From: Scylla paramamosain
Taxonomy: Eukaryota; Arthropoda; Malacostraca; Decapoda; Portunidae
NCBI RefSeq assembly: GCF_035594125.1
Contig: NC_087163.1
Location: forward strand, 12,372,001 to 12,436,000
Reading direction: 5' to 3'
Length of the DNA stretch: 64,000 nucleotides
The translations under genes and the position numbers were made by a program. The notes beneath the pieces were generated by a model. The model was not told the origin of the DNA and ran no database searches. It saw nothing but the letters and a program-made list of their open reading frames with translations. Numbering within the stretch: the stretch's first letter is position 1; every line of letters starts with the position of its first letter. Positions 10,602-23,450 of this stretch are shown here, piece by piece.

Positions 10602-11670
10602 AACTACCTTACCAAATTGTGTATTTTGAGTGTTTTTCACATTCTTTGTTACGAAAATGCCAAATTACATGCGAAATTAGCTTCATGTGGGAAAAAAAAT
10701 GACATTACCAGAAAAGTGTCTTCTGAGTGTTTTTGAGCGTGATATGCAACAAAGCACTAAAAAGCAGAACAATCACATTACATGGGAATAATACCAGCTT
10801 TTACGAAGAATTTGCCTTAAAGTGTTTTTTATCCCCTTATATACAAAACTGCTAAAACGCATGCAAAACAAACTTTATGGAGAAACAGAATAACATTACC
10901 AAAAATATGTATTTTGAGTGTTTTTATCTATAAAAACGCTTAAGTACATGCAAAGAACATTATGTTTGGGAAATAAAAGGACATTACGAGAAACATGAAT
11001 TATAACGTGTTTTTATAAGTTCTTTAATTACCAAAAAGCTAAAATCCACAAATAACACTCTTTATTTAGAAAATACAAAAATAAAAAAATAAAATAAATA
11101 GGATTTTTTTTTTTTTTTTGTTATTCATCTTCATAGGTACCGAGATGCCAAATTTCTGGGAAAATTCAGGGCAATTATGTGATAAATGAATATTATCAAA
11201 AAAGTTAATTTCAGCTTTTTTTTCGGACTTTTATGTACGAAACCCTAAAGTGCATGCAAAGCCTCCAATATGAGGAAATTAAACGACCTTACCAGAAATT
11301 TGTGTTTTGTGTGTTTTTTTTAGCGTGTTAGGCACCAAAACGATCAATAATAAGTAACTTACTCTATATGGGAATCCACAACAAAGTTACTGAAAACGGA
11401 TACATACCAACCAATATCAAGAAATAAAAAAACTTTACCGAAAAGTTATATTTTGAGTGTTTTTAAGCTCTTTACCTAAAAAACGCGAAAATTGATGCAA
11501 AGCAATCTATATTGGGAAAGAAAAGGACATTGCAAGAAAAGTGTATAATGAGTCTTTTATAGTTCAAAAGAACCACAAAGCAAACAACGCAAAAACTCGT
11601 GTATATGGAGAGATTTCCTACACACCAAAATGCTGAAACTCATGAATAACACTCTTAATTAAGAAGCAGA
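10602..11670 (+). repeat. HOR unit, monomers A-J, H shortened
   Basis: The unit is nearly complete. The H monomer has lost about 35 bp near 11398 (CTGAAAACGGATACATACC). The F tract at 11100-11120 has a run of 18 T. It is mirrored by 41755-42869, which has a complete H. Confidence 0.8.
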
Positions 11671-12047
11671 ACAACCTTACTAAATGCTTGTATTTTGAGT
11701 GCTTTTCACATTCTTAATTACCAAAAACCCCAAATTACATGCGAAAATAACTTTTTTGGAAAAAAAAAGATTTTACCAGAAAAGCGTCTTTTGAGTGTTT
11801 TTCAGCGTGATTAGTAATAAAGCACTCAAAAGCAGGGCAATCACATTACATTGGAATAAAACCATTTTTTACCAATAACTTGCCTTTTAGTGTTTTTGAG
11901 CTCCTTATATACAAAACTGCTAAAACGCATGCAAAACACACTTTATGGAGAAACAGAATAACATTACCAAAACCTTGTATATATGGATAAGTTTCTTAGA
12001 TACCAAAATGCTGAAACTCATGAATAACACTCTTAATTGAGAAAAAG
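11671..12047 (+). repeat. Short HOR unit, A-B-C-J
   Basis: This unit is only about 377 bp. After C and the start of D it jumps at about 11974 (CAAAACCTTGTATATATGG) to the end of J, so most of D, all of E-I and most of J are missing. The mirror copy at 41381-41754 is also short with the equivalent junction near 41450. The deletion therefore predates the inverted duplication. Confidence 0.85.
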
Positions 12048-13164
12048 AACAACCTTACTAAATACGTGTATTTTGAGAGCTTTTCACATTCTTAGTTACC
12101 AAAACCCAAAATTGCATGCGAAACCAGATTTATGTGGGAAAAAATGACATTACCAGAAAAGTGTCTTTTGAGTGTTTTTGATCGTGATAGGATATAAAGC
12201 ACTAAAAATCAGAGGAATCACATTAAATTCGAATAAAACCAATTTTTACCAAGAACTTGCCTTTAAGTGTTTTTCAGCTCCTTATATACCAAAACACTAA
12301 AACGCCTGTAAAACACACTTTATGGAGAAACAGTATAACATTACAAAAAACATGTAATTTGAGTGTTTTTGATCATGTTATAAATAAAAACGCTTAAATA
12401 CATAAAAAGAACCTTATGTTTGGGAAACGAAAGGACATTACGAGAAACGTGTATTAAGAGTGTTTTTAAGTTCCTTAAGTGCCAAAAAGCTAAAACCCAC
12501 AAATACCACTCTTTATTTAGAAAAAAATAAATAAATAAAAAAATAAAAAATAGAATTTTTTTTTTTTTTTTGTCATTCATCTTCATAGGTACCGAGATGA
12601 CAAATGTCTGGGAAAATTCAGGGCAATTATATGATAAAAGAATATTATCAAAAAAGTTGATTTTTAGCTTTTTTTTCGGACTGTTATATACCAAACCCTA
12701 AAGAGCATGCAAAGCCTCCTATATTAGGAAATTGAATGACTTTACCAGAAAATTGCCTTTTGAGCGTTTTTCAGCATGTTAGGCACCAAAATGATAAATA
12801 ATAATGAACTCGCTCAATATGTGAATCCAAAACAAAATTAATTAAAACGTGTCTTCTCAGTATTTTACGTAAAAAAAAACGCTAAAACAGATGCAAACCA
12901 ACCAATATCAAGAAATAGAAAAATATTACCAAAAAGGTACATTTTGAGTGTTTTTCAGCTTGTTACCTAAAAAAAAAAAATGAAAATTAATGCAAAGCAC
13001 TTTATATTGAGAAAGAAAGGGACATTGCGAGAAAAGTGTATAATGAGTGTTTTATAGTTCAAAATAACAACAAGGCAAAAAACGCAAAAACTCGTGTATA
13101 TTTAGTAGTTTCCTAGATACCAAAATGCTGAAACTCATGAATAACACTCTTAATTGAGAAACAG
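12048..13164 (+). repeat. HOR unit, monomers A-J
   Basis: This is a complete unit of about 1.12 kb with an E/F tract at about 12518-12570. Its mirror is 40303-41380, where the E monomer is partly deleted. Confidence 0.85.
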
Positions 13165-14216
13165 AACAACCTTACTAAATTCGTGTATTTTGAGTGCTTT
13201 TCACATTCTTAGTTACCCAAAACCCAAATTCATTGCGAAACCAGCTTTATGTGGTAAAAAAATAAATGGCATTTTCAGAAAAGTGTCTATTGAGTGTTTT
13301 TGAGCGTGATAGGCAGTAAAGCACTAAAAAGAAGGGCAATCACATTACATGGGAATAAAACCAATGTTTACCAAGAACATGCCTTTAAGTGTTTTTGAGC
13401 TCCTTATATACCAAAACACTAAAACGCATGCAAAACACACTTTATGGAAAAACAGAATAACATTACCAAAAACATGTATTTTGAGTGTTTTTGATCATTT
13501 TACCAATAAATCGCTTAAATACATGCTAAGAACCCTATTTGTGGAAAACGAAAGAAACAAAAAGTTAAAAGCCACAAATAACTCTCTATTGAGAAAAAAA
13601 TAAAAATAAATAAATAAATACGATATTTTTTTTCTTTCTTATTCATCTCCACAGGTACCGAGATGCCAAAATTCGGGCAAAATTCATGAAATTTTATGAA
13701 ATAAGAACATTATCAAAAAAGATAATTTTATCTTTTTTTCTTCGACTGTTATGTAGCAAACCCTATAGTGCATACAAAACCACCTATATGGGGAAATAAA
13801 ACGTCTTTGCCAGAAAACTGTCTTATGAGTGTTTTTCAGCATGTTAGGCACCAAAACGATAAATAACATGGAAGTCACTTTATATGGGAAACAAAATTAC
13901 TGAAAACGTGTCTTTTCGGTGTTTTACGTAGAAAAACGCTAAATCGGATGCAAACCAACCAATATGAAAAAAATAGAATAAATTTACCAAAAAGGTATAT
14001 TTTGAGTGTTTTTGAGCTTGTTACCTACAAAAAAGGTAAAACTGGATGCAAACCACTCCCTACTGGAAAACAAAAGGACATTACAAGAAACGTGTATAAT
14101 GAGTGTATAATGAGAACCACAAGGCAAAAAACGCAAAAACTCGTGTATATAAAGAAGTTTCTTAGATACCAAAATGCTGAAACTCGTGAATAACAGAAAT
14201 ATTTATTGAGAAAAAG
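13165..14216 (+). repeat. HOR unit, A-J, E shortened
   Basis: D runs into the end of E at about 13550 (GAAAGAAACAAAAAGTTAAAAGCC), removing about 60 bp. The F element reads CAAAATTCGGGCAAAATTC, a variant shared with 29.64 kb and about 39.9 kb (reverse). Part of J near 14105 is missing compared with 39440. Confidence 0.8.
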
Positions 14217-15277
14217 AAAAACCTTACCAAAAGCGTGTATTTTCAGTGTTTTTCACATTCTTAGCAAAATCCCAAATAGCATGCGAAACTAGCTTTATGT
14301 GGGAAAAAAATTACATTACCAGAAGTGTCTTTTGAGTGTTTTTGAGCGTGTTAGGCAATAAAGCACTAAAAGGCAGGGCAATCACATTACATGGAAATAA
14401 AACCAACTTTGACCAAGAACTTGCCATTATGTGTTTTGAGCTCCTTACATACCAAAACGCTAAAACGCATGGAAAACACTCCTTTATGGAGAAGCAGAAA
14501 AACATTACAAAAAACATGTTTTAAGTGTTTTTGATCATGTTACCTATAAAAACGCTTAAATACATGCAAAGAAACCTATCTTTCGGAAACGGAAGGACAT
14601 TACGAGAAACGTGTATTATGACTGTTTTTAAGTTTATTAAGTACCAAAACGTTAAAAACCCCAAATAACACTCATTAAAGAGAAAAAAAAATAAATAAAT
14701 AAATAAAAAATTGCATTTTTATTTGTATTGATTTTCATAAATACCGAGATGCCAAAATTCTGCCAAAATCAGGGAATTTATGAGGAAAAAAGAACATTAT
14801 CAAAGAAGTTAATTGTAGCTTTTTTTTGGATTGTTATTTACCAAACTCTAAAGTACATACAAAGCCACCTATATGAGGAAATTAAACGAGTTTACCAGAA
14901 ACCTGTCTTTTCAGTATTTTTCAGCATGTTCGGCACCAAACCGATAAATAATATGGAAGTCAGTCAATATGTGAATCCAAAACAAAATTACTGAAAACGT
15001 ATCTTTTCAGTGTTTCACGTAGAAAAAATATGAAGAAATAGAATAACATTACCAAAAAGTGTTTTTGAGCTTTTTACCTACGAAAAACGCAAATATGGAT
15101 GTAAAAGCACTCTATATTGGGAAGCAAAAGGACATTTAGAGAAACGTGTATAATGATTAATTTATAGTTTCACAAGAACCACAAGACAAAAAACGCAAAA
15201 ACTCGTGTATATAGAGAAGTTTCTTACATACCAAAATGCTGAAACTCATGAATAACACTTTTAATTGAGAAACAGAA
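14217..15277 (+). repeat. HOR unit, A-J, H shortened
   Basis: The F region has TATTTGTATTGATTTTCAT in place of the usual GTTATTCATCTTCAT. That variant is found again near 30.72 kb and in reverse at 38.80-38.83 kb. H is cut at about 15028 (CACGTAGAAAAAATATGAAG). Confidence 0.8.
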
Positions 15278-16129
15278 CTACCTTACCAAATGTGTGTATT
15301 TTGAGTGTTTTTCACATTCTTAGTTACGAAAATCCCAAATTACATGCGAAACTAGCTTCATGTAGAAAAAAAATGACATTATCAGAAAAGTGTCTTTTGA
15401 GTGTTTTTGAGCGTGATATGCAACAATGCACTAAAAAACAGAATAATCACATTATATAGGAATAAAACTAACTTTTAAGAAGAAATTGCCTTTAAGTGTG
15501 TTTAACTCCTTACATACCAAAACGCTAAAACGCATGCAAAACACTCTTTATGGAGAAACAGAGTAACATTACCAAAAACATGTAATTTGAATGTTTTTGA
15601 TCATGTTACCTATAAAAACGCTTAAATACATGCAAAGAACCCTATGTCTGTGAAACGAAAGGACATATAAAAAAAAAAAAATTAGCTTTTTTCCGGAATT
15701 ATGTACCAAACCCAGAAGTGCATGCAAAGCCATCTATATAGGGAAATTACAAGACTTTACCAGAAATCTGTCTTTTGAGTGTTTTTTTTCAGCAATTTCA
15801 ACAATATTACTAAAAACGTGTCTTTTCAGTCATTTACGAAGAAAAACGCTAAAACGGATGCAAACCAACCAATATGAAGAAATAGAATAACATTACCAAA
15901 AAGATATATTTTGAGTGTTTTTCAGCTTGTTACCTAGAAAAAATGCGAAAATGGATGGAAAGCACTCTATATTGGGAAACAGAAGAACATTACGAGAAAG
16001 GTGTATAATGGGTGTTTTATAGTTTCACACGAACCAAAAGCCAAAAAACGCAAAAACTCGTGTATATAGAGAAGTTTCTTACATACCAAAATGCTGAAAT
16101 GCATGAATAACACTTTTAATTGAGAAACA
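15278..16129 (+). repeat. HOR unit, E and first half of F lost
   Basis: D joins the second half of F at about 15665 (GGACATATAAAAA). The mirror unit at 37422-38240 has the same fusion at about 37850. G is the truncated CAGCAATTTCAACAATATTA subtype in both. Confidence 0.85.
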
Positions 16130-16354
16130 GAACTACCTTATTAAATGCGTGCATTTTGAGTGTTTTTTTTTACATTCTTAGTTACCAAAACCCCAAATTC
16201 CATGCGAACTTTATGTGGGAAAAAAATGACATTACCAGAAAAGTGTCTGACTGTTTTTGACCATGTTAAGCAATAAAGCACTAAAAAGCAGGGCAATCAC
16301 ATTACATGGGAATAAAACCAACTTTTACGAAAAACTTGCCTTTTAGTGTTTTTG
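16130..16354 (+). repeat. HOR fragment, A-B and part of C
   Basis: Forward A, B and part of C lead into inverted patch 2. B is altered at about 16245 (GTGTCTGACTGTTTTTGACC). This is roughly where the match to the mirror arm A2' ends. Confidence 0.75.
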
Positions 16355-16870
16355 ACACGCTTTAACGTAACGTTGTTCTGTTTCTCAATTAAAAGTGTTA
16401 TTCATGAGTTTAAGCAAAGTAACGTTGTTCTGTTTCTCAATTAAAAGTGTTATTCATGAGTTTAAGCATTTTAGTATCCAGGAAGCTTCTCCATATACAC
16501 GAGTTTTTGCGTTTTTTGGCTTGTGGTTTTTTTGAACTATAAAACATTCATTATACACTTTTCTCGCAATGTCCCTTTGTTTACCAATATAGAGTGTTTT
16601 GCATCAATTTTGTGTTTTTTGTATGTAACAACCTCAAAAACACTCAAAATATATATTTTTGGTAATGTTTTTCTGCTTCTTGATATTGGTTGGTTTGCAT
16701 CAGTTTTACGTAAAACACTGAGAAGACACATTTTCAGTAATTTTCTTTTGGATTCCCACATAGAGTGAGTTCCTTATTATTTATCGTTTTGGTGCCTAAC
16801 ATACTGAAAAACACTCAAAAGACAGTTTTCTGGTAAGATCTCTTATTTCTTCATATGCGAGGTCTTGCAT
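16355..16870 (-). repeat. Inverted patch 2 with internal tandem duplication
   Basis: This has the same content and junction types as patch 1, about 515 bp. It is longer because a 52-bp unit is repeated in tandem at its start (16367-16418 and 16419-16470; only the last two or three bases differ). The exit junction is GCATGTCTTTTGAGTG. Confidence 0.85.
16367..16470. repeat. 52-bp direct tandem duplication
   Basis: Both copies start GTAACGTTGTTCTGTTTCTC and end TTTAAGC followed by AAA or ATT. The near identity of the two copies, compared with the roughly 10% divergence of surrounding monomers, suggests a recent event. Confidence 0.85.
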
Positions 16871-17861
16871 GTCTTTTGAGTGTTTTTGAGCGTGTTACGC
16901 AATAAAGCACTAAAACGAAGGGCAATCACATTACATGGAAATAAAACCAAATTTTATCAAGAACTTGCCTTTAAGTGTTTTTGAGCTCCTTACATACCGA
17001 AACGCTAAAAATCATGCAAAATACATTTTATGGGGAAACAGAATAATATTACCAAATACATGTATTTTAAGGTTTTTTGATCATATTATCTATAAAAACG
17101 CTTAAATACATGCAAAGAACCTTATGTTTGGGAAACGAAAGGACATTACGAGAAATGTGAATTATATATGTTTTTAAAGTTCATTTAGTACCTAAAAGCT
17201 AAAACGCACAAATAACACTCTTTATTTAGAAAAAAATAATATAAACAAAAAAAAAAAGGGATTTTTTTTTGTTATTCATCCTTATAGGTACCGAGATGCC
17301 AAAATTCTGCCAAAATTCAGGGAATTTATGTTGAAAAAAGAAAATTACCAAAAAAGTTAATTATAGCATTTTTTTCGGATTGTTATGTACCAAAAACTAA
17401 ATAGCATGCAAAGACACCTATATAGGGAAGTTAAACGATTTTAACAGAAACCTGTCTTTTCAGTGTTTTTTTTTAGCATGTTCGGCACTAAAACGATAAA
17501 TAATATGGAACTCAGTCAATATGTGAATGGAAAACAAAATTAGTGAAAACGTGTCTTTTCAGTGTTTTACATAGAAAACACTCAAGCGGATGCAAACCAA
17601 CCTATATGATGAAATAGAATAACATTACCAAAAAAATATATTTTGAGTGTTTTTGAGTTTGTTACCAACAAAAAATGCAAAAATGGATGTAAAGTACTCT
17701 ATATTAGGAAACAAAAGGACATTACGAGAAACGTGTATAATGAGTGTTTTATAGTTTTAAAAGAACCACAAGGCAATAAACGCAAAAACTCGTGTATATA
17801 GAGAAATTTATTACATACCGAAATGATGAAATGCATGAATAACACTTTTAATCAATAAACA
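16871..17861 (+). repeat. HOR unit, B-J
   Basis: Forward B to J follow patch 2. It closely resembles 9631-10601 (same GTTACGCAATAAAGC start and J tail with TGATGAAATGC). Confidence 0.8.
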
Positions 17862-18660
17862 GAACTACCTTACCAAATTGTGTATTTTGAGTGTTTTTCA
17901 CATTCTTAATTACGAAAATGCCAAATTACATGGGAAACTATCTTTATGTGGGAAAAAAATTGACAATACCAAAAAAGTGTCTTTTTAGTGTTTTTGAGCG
18001 TGATATGCAATAAAGCACTAAAAAGTAGAAAAATCACATTAAATGGGAATAAAACCAACTTTTACGAAGAACTTGCTTTTAAGTGTTTTTTAATTCCTTA
18101 CATACCAAATCGCTAAAACGCATGCAAAACACCCTTTATGGATTACTAAAACATGTATTTTGACTGTTTTTGATCATGTAACCTATAAAAACGCTTAAAT
18201 ACATGTAAAGAACCCTATGTTTGTATAACAAAAAGACATTACGAGAAACGTGTATTATGATTGTTTTTAAGTTCATTAAGTACGAAAAAGCTAAAAGCCA
18301 CAAATTACACTCTTTATTGAGATAATATCAAAAATATTACTTAAAACGTGTCTTTTCTGTGATTTACGTAGAAAAACGCTAAAACGGATGTAAACCAACC
18401 AATATGAAGAAATAGAATAACATTACCAAAAAGATATATTTTGATGTGTTTTTGAGCTTGTTACCTACAAAAAATGCAAAAAATGGATGGAAAGCACGTT
18501 ATAATGGCAAAGAAAAGGACATTACGAGAAAGGTGTATGAGTGTTTTATAGTTTGAAAAGAACCAGAAAGAAAACAACTCAAAAACTCGTGTAAAATAAA
18601 GAAGTTTCTTACATGCCAAAAAGCTGAAACTCATGAATAACAATTTTAATTTTGAAACAG
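17862..18660 (+). repeat. HOR unit with E-to-H fusion
   Basis: C and D are fused at about 18143 (CTTTATGGATTACTAAAACATG region). E is fused to H at about 18325 (TTATTGAGATAATATC), so F and G are absent. The paralogous unit 51-1064 keeps F, giving an indel of about 220 bp between the copies. Confidence 0.8.
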
Positions 18661-18748
18661 AAATACCTTACCAAATGTGTGTATTAGAAAAGTTTCTTAC
18701 ATACCAAAATGCTGGAACTCATGAATAATTTTTTCAATTAAGAAATAG
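18661..18748 (+). repeat. Partial tandem duplication of the J-A junction
   Basis: This is the same structure as 1065-1152. It also matches 63744-63827 in reverse, including a GAAATACCTT variant and TTTTGAAACAG. It marks the outermost match of the B arms visible in the window. Confidence 0.8.
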
Positions 18749-19851
18749 AACAACCTTACTAAATGCCTGTGTTTTGAGTTTTTTTCACATTCTTAGTTAC
18801 CAAAACCCCAAATTCCATGCAAAACTAGCTTTATGTGGGGAAAAAAAATGATATTACAAGAAAAGTGTTTTTTGAGTGTTTTTGAGCGTGTTAGGCAATA
18901 AAGCACTAAAAAGCAGGGTAATAACATTACATGGGATTAAAAACAACTTTCACCAAGAACTTGTCTTTAAGTGTTTTTGAGCTCATTACATACCAAAACG
19001 CTAAAACGCATGCAAAACACCTTTTATGGAAAAACAGAATAAAATTACCAAAAACATATATTTTGAGGGTTTAGATCATGTTATCTATAAAAACGCTTAA
19101 ATACATACAAAGAACCTTATGTTTGCGAAACGAGAGGACATTACGAGAAATGTGTATTATAAGTGTTTTTAAGTTTCTTAAGTACCAAAAAGTTAAAACC
19201 CACAAATAACACTCTTTATTTAAAAAAAAGTAAGAAAATAAAAAAAATAGGATTTTTTTTTTGTTATTCATCTTCATTAGATACCGAGATTCCAAACTTC
19301 TGGGAAAATTCAGGACTATTATATGATAAAAGAAAATTATCAAAAAAGTTAATTTTAGCTTTTTTTTTAAGGACTGTTATATACCAAACCCTAAAGTGCA
19401 TCCAAAGATTCCTATATGAGGAAATTAAACGACCTTACCAGAAATCTGTTTTTTTGAGTGTTTTTCAGCATGTTAGGCACCAAAACGATGAATAATAAGG
19501 AACTCACTCTATATGAGAATTCAAAACAAAATTGCTGAAAACGTGTCTTCTCAGTGTTTTACGTAGAAAAACACTGAAACAGATGCAAACCAACCAATAT
19601 CAAGAAATAGAAAAACATTACCAAAAAGGTATATTTTGAGTGTTTTTGAGCTTGTTACCTACAAAAAACGGGAAAATTGATGCAAAGCACTCTATAGAAA
19701 ACAAAAGGACTTTGCAAGAAAAGTGTATAATGAGTTTTTTATAGTTCAAACGAACCAAAAGGCAAAAAACCCAAAAACTCGTGTATATGGAGAATGTTCC
19801 TGGATACCAAAATGCTGAAACTCATGAATAACACTCTTAATTGAGAAACAG
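18749..19851 (+). repeat. HOR unit, monomers A-J
   Basis: This is a complete unit of about 1.1 kb. Its F element contains ATGATAAAAGAAAATTATC, as at about 1720. Its mirror is 62640-63743. Confidence 0.85.
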
Positions 19852-20959
19852 AACAACCTAACTAAATGCGTGTATTGTGCGAGTTTTTCACATTCTTAGT
19901 TATCAAAACCCCAAATTGCATGCGAAACCACCCTTATGTGAGGAAAAAATGACATTACCAGAAAAGCGTTTTTTAAGTGTTTTTGAGCGTGATAGGCAAT
20001 AAAGCACTAAAGAGCACGGGAATCATACTACATTGGAATAAAACCAATTTATACCAAAAAACTTGCCTTTAAGTGTTTTTGAGCTCCTTATATAACAAAC
20101 TGCTAAAACGCATGCAAAACAAACTTTATGGAGAAACAGAATAGCATTACCAAAAACATATATTTTGAGCGTTTTTAATCATGTTATCTATAAAAACGTT
20201 TAAATACATGCAAAGAACATTATGTTTGGAAAAGAAAAGGACATTACGAGAAACGTGTATTATGAGTGTTTTTCAAGTTCCTTCAGTAACAAAAAGCAAA
20301 AACCCACAAATAACTTTCTTTATTTAGAAAATAAGAAATAAAAAAATATAAAAAATAGGATTTTTTTTTGTTATTCATCTTCATAGTACCGAGATGCCGA
20401 AATTCTGGAAAAATTCAGGGAAAACGTATGAAAAAAGAATATTATCAAAAAAGTTAATTTCAGCTTCTTTTTTTTTCGAACTGTTATGTACATGTAAAGT
20501 GCATGCAAAGCCCCCTATATGAAGAAATTTTACGACCTTACCAGAAATCTGTGTTTTGAGTGTTTTTTAGCATGTTAAGCACCAAAACGATAAATAATAA
20601 GGAACTCACCTCTATATGGGAATCCAAAACAAAGTTACTGAAAACGTGTCTTCTCAGTGTTTTACGTAGAAAAACACTAAAACGGATGCAAAGCAACCAA
20701 TATCAAGGAATAGAAAAACGTAACTAAAAAGGTATATTTTGAGTGTTTTTGAGCTTATTACCTACAAAAAAACGCGAAAATTGATGCAAAGCACTCTATT
20801 TTCGTAAACAAAAGGACATTGCAAGAAAAGTGTATAATGATTGTTTTATAGTTCAAAAGAACCACAAGGCAAAAAACGCAACATCTCGTGTATATGGGGA
20901 GGTTTCCTAGATACAAAAATGCTAAAACTCATGTATAACACTCCTAATTAAGAAACAGA
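19852..20959 (+). repeat. HOR unit, monomers A-J
   Basis: This is a complete unit. H has GCAAAGCAACC where most copies have GCAAACCAACC. I starts AAAACGTAACTAAAAAGG. Both features recur in the mirror unit at about 61.79-61.83 kb. Confidence 0.85.
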
Positions 20960-21799
20960 ACAAACTTAATAAATGCGTGTATTTTGAGTGCTTTTCACAT
21001 TCTAAGTTACCAAAACCCCAAATTGCATAGGAAAATAGATTTGTGGGAAAAAAAAGAGTTTACCAGAAAAGTGTTTTTTAAGTGTTTTTGAGCGTGATAG
21101 GCAATAAAGCACTAATAAAGAGGGCAATCACATTACATTGAAGGAAAACGAATTTTTACCAAGAACTTGCCTTTAAGTGTTTTTGAGCTCCTTATATACC
21201 AAAACACTAAAACGCCTGCAAAACTCTCTTTATGGTGAAACAGAATAATATTACCAAAAACATATATTTTGAGTGTTTTTGATCATGTTTACAATGAAAA
21301 CGTTTAAATACATGCAAAGAACACTATTTTTGGGAAACGAAAGGAGATTACGAGAAACGTTTATTATGAGTATTTTTAAGCTCATTAATTACGAAAAAGC
21401 TAAAAGCCACAAATAACACTCTTTATTGAGAAACAAATAAATAAAAAAAAATACATTTTTTTTTCTTTCTTATTCATCTTCACAGGTACCGAGATGCCAA
21501 AATTCGGGCAAAATTCAGGAAATTATGTGAAATAAGAACATTATCAAAAAAGTTAAATTTAGCTTTTTTTTCGGACTATTATGTACCAAACCCCTAAAGT
21601 GCATGCAAAGCCACTATATAGGGAAATTAAACGTTTTTGCCAGAAAACGGTCTTATGAGTGTTTTTCAGCATCTTAGGAACCAACACGATAAATAACATG
21701 GAAGTCAATTTATATGGGAATCCCAAACAATATTACTAAAAAAATGTCTTTTCGGTGTTTTACGTTGAAAAACGCTAAAACGGATGCAAACAAACCAAT

Positions 21800-21835
21800 A
21801 TGAAGGAATAAAATATTTATATTTTATTCCTTCAT
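21800..21835. other. Perfect 16-bp inverted repeat, 4-base loop
   Basis: The left arm (ATGAAGGAATAAAATA) is followed by TTTA and then by its exact reverse complement. The left arm is the normal end of monomer H, so the second arm is a templated inverted copy, as expected for a snap-back replication error. It is absent in every other HOR I inspected. Confidence 0.9.
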
Positions 21836-21840
21836 TTTTT

Positions 21841-21892
21841 GTATATTTTGAGTGTTTTTCAAATTGGTATATTTTGAGTGTTTTTCAAATTG
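21841..21892. repeat. Perfect 26-bp tandem duplication
   Basis: Two identical copies span 21841-21866 and 21867-21892, each beginning GTATATTTTGAGTG and ending TTCAAATTG. They lie six bases beyond the palindrome and probably arose in the same event (inference). Confidence 0.9.
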
Positions 21893-22094
21893 TTACCTAC
21901 AAAAAACGCGAAAATAGATGGCAAGCTCTATATATTGGGAAGCAAAAGGACATTACGAGAAACGTGTATAATGCGAGATTTATAGTTTCACAAGAACTAC
22001 AAGGCAAAAAACGCAAAAACTCGTGTATATAGTGAAGTTTCTTACATTCCAAAATGCTGAAACTCTGGAACAACACTTTTAATTGAGAAACAGA

Positions 22095-23450
22095 ACAATC
22101 TTACTAAATGCATGTATTTTGAGTGCTTTTCACATCCTTAGTTACCAAAACCCCAAATTCCATGCGAAACCAGCTTTATGTGGGAAAAAAATGACATTAC
22201 CAGAAAAATGTCTTTTGAGTGTTTTTGAGCGTGTTAGGCAATAAAGCACTAAAAAGTAGGGCAATCACATTACTTTGAAATAAAACCAATTTTTAACAAG
22301 AACTTGCCTTCAAGTGTATTTGAGCTCCTTATATACCAAAACACTAAAATGCATGCAAAATACACTTAATGGTGAAACAGAATAACATTACCAAAAACAT
22401 GTATTTTGAGTGTTTTTGATCATGTTACCAATAAAAACGCTTTAATACATGCAAAGAACCCTATTTTTGGGAAACGAAAAGACATTACGAAAAACGTGTA
22501 TTATGAGTGTTTTTAAGTTCATTAAGTACGAAAAAGCTAAAAGCCACAAATTACACTCTTTATTGAGAAAAAAATCAATAAATAAATAAAAAAATACGAT
22601 ATTTTTTTTAATTCTTTTTTCATCTTCACAGGTAAGGAGGTGCCAAAATTCGGGCAAAGTTCAGGAAATTATATAAAATAAGAACATTATCAAAAAAGTT
22701 GCATTTAGCTTTTTTTTTGGACTGTTATATACCAAACCCATAAATTGCATGCAAAGCCACCTATATGGGGAAATTAAACGTCTTTGCCAGGAAACTGTCT
22801 TATGAGGGTTTTTCAGCATGTTAGCAACCAACACGATAAAACCCAAGGAAGTCAATCTATATGGGAATCCAAAACAAAATTACTGAAAACGTGTCTTTTT
22901 GGTGTATTACGTAGAAAACGCTAAAACGGATGCAAACCAACCAAAATGAAGAAATAGAATAACATTACCAAAAAGGTATATTTTGAGTGTTTTTTAAATT
23001 GTTACCTACAAAAAACACGAAAATGGATGGAAAGCACTCTATATTGGGACACAAAAGGCACCAAAAAGCATGTTAGACACCAAAACGATAAATAATATGA
23101 AAGTCACTCTATATGGAAATCCAAAACAAAATTACTGGAAACGTGTCTTTTAAAAGATTTACGTAGAAAAACGCTAAAACGGATGCAAACCAAGCAATAT
23201 GAAGAAATAGAATAACATTACCAAAATATATATTTTGTGTTTTCTTGATCTTGTTACATAAAAAAACGCGAAAATATATGCAAAGCACTCTATATAAGGA
23301 AAAAAAAATATAACGAGAAACGTGTATAATGAGTGTTTTATAGTTTCACCAGAATCAGAAGGCAAAAAACGCAAAAACTCGACTATATGGAGAAGTTTCA
23401 AGATACCAAAATACTAAAACTCATGAAAAACACTCTTAATCAAGAAACAG
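22095..23450 (+). repeat. HOR unit with extra G-H-I
   Basis: Monomers A-I are followed by a second G-H-I-J after an I-to-G fusion at about 23055. This is the same arrangement as 7730-8941, 14.5 kb upstream. The mirror unit near 59.8-59.95 kb lacks the extra monomers. Confidence 0.8.

Larger units (their letters stand above)
3700..16350 (+). repeat. Left arm of inverted repeat A (A1)
   Basis: Partner of 37200-47870. The sum of paired coordinates is about 51570 outside the diverged block and about 53490 inside it, which locates the 1.9-kb length difference. The order of unit anomalies (short 377-bp unit, TATTTGTATTGATT F variant, D-to-F fusion) is the same in both arms, read in opposite directions. 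Confidence 0.8.
20960..22094 (+). repeat. HOR unit with local palindrome and duplication
   Basis: Monomers A to J are present, but the H-I junction is rebuilt. A perfect 36-bp palindrome (21800-21835) is followed by a perfect 26-bp tandem duplication (21841-21892). The mirror unit 60624-61543 lacks this and instead has an H-to-F fusion. Confidence 0.85.

Noticed and set aside
11104..11120. Long T runs as RNA polymerase III terminators or retroposon tails
   Set aside because: The T run follows an A-rich stretch at a fixed HOR position in every unit, with no A/B box promoter or target-site duplication seen.
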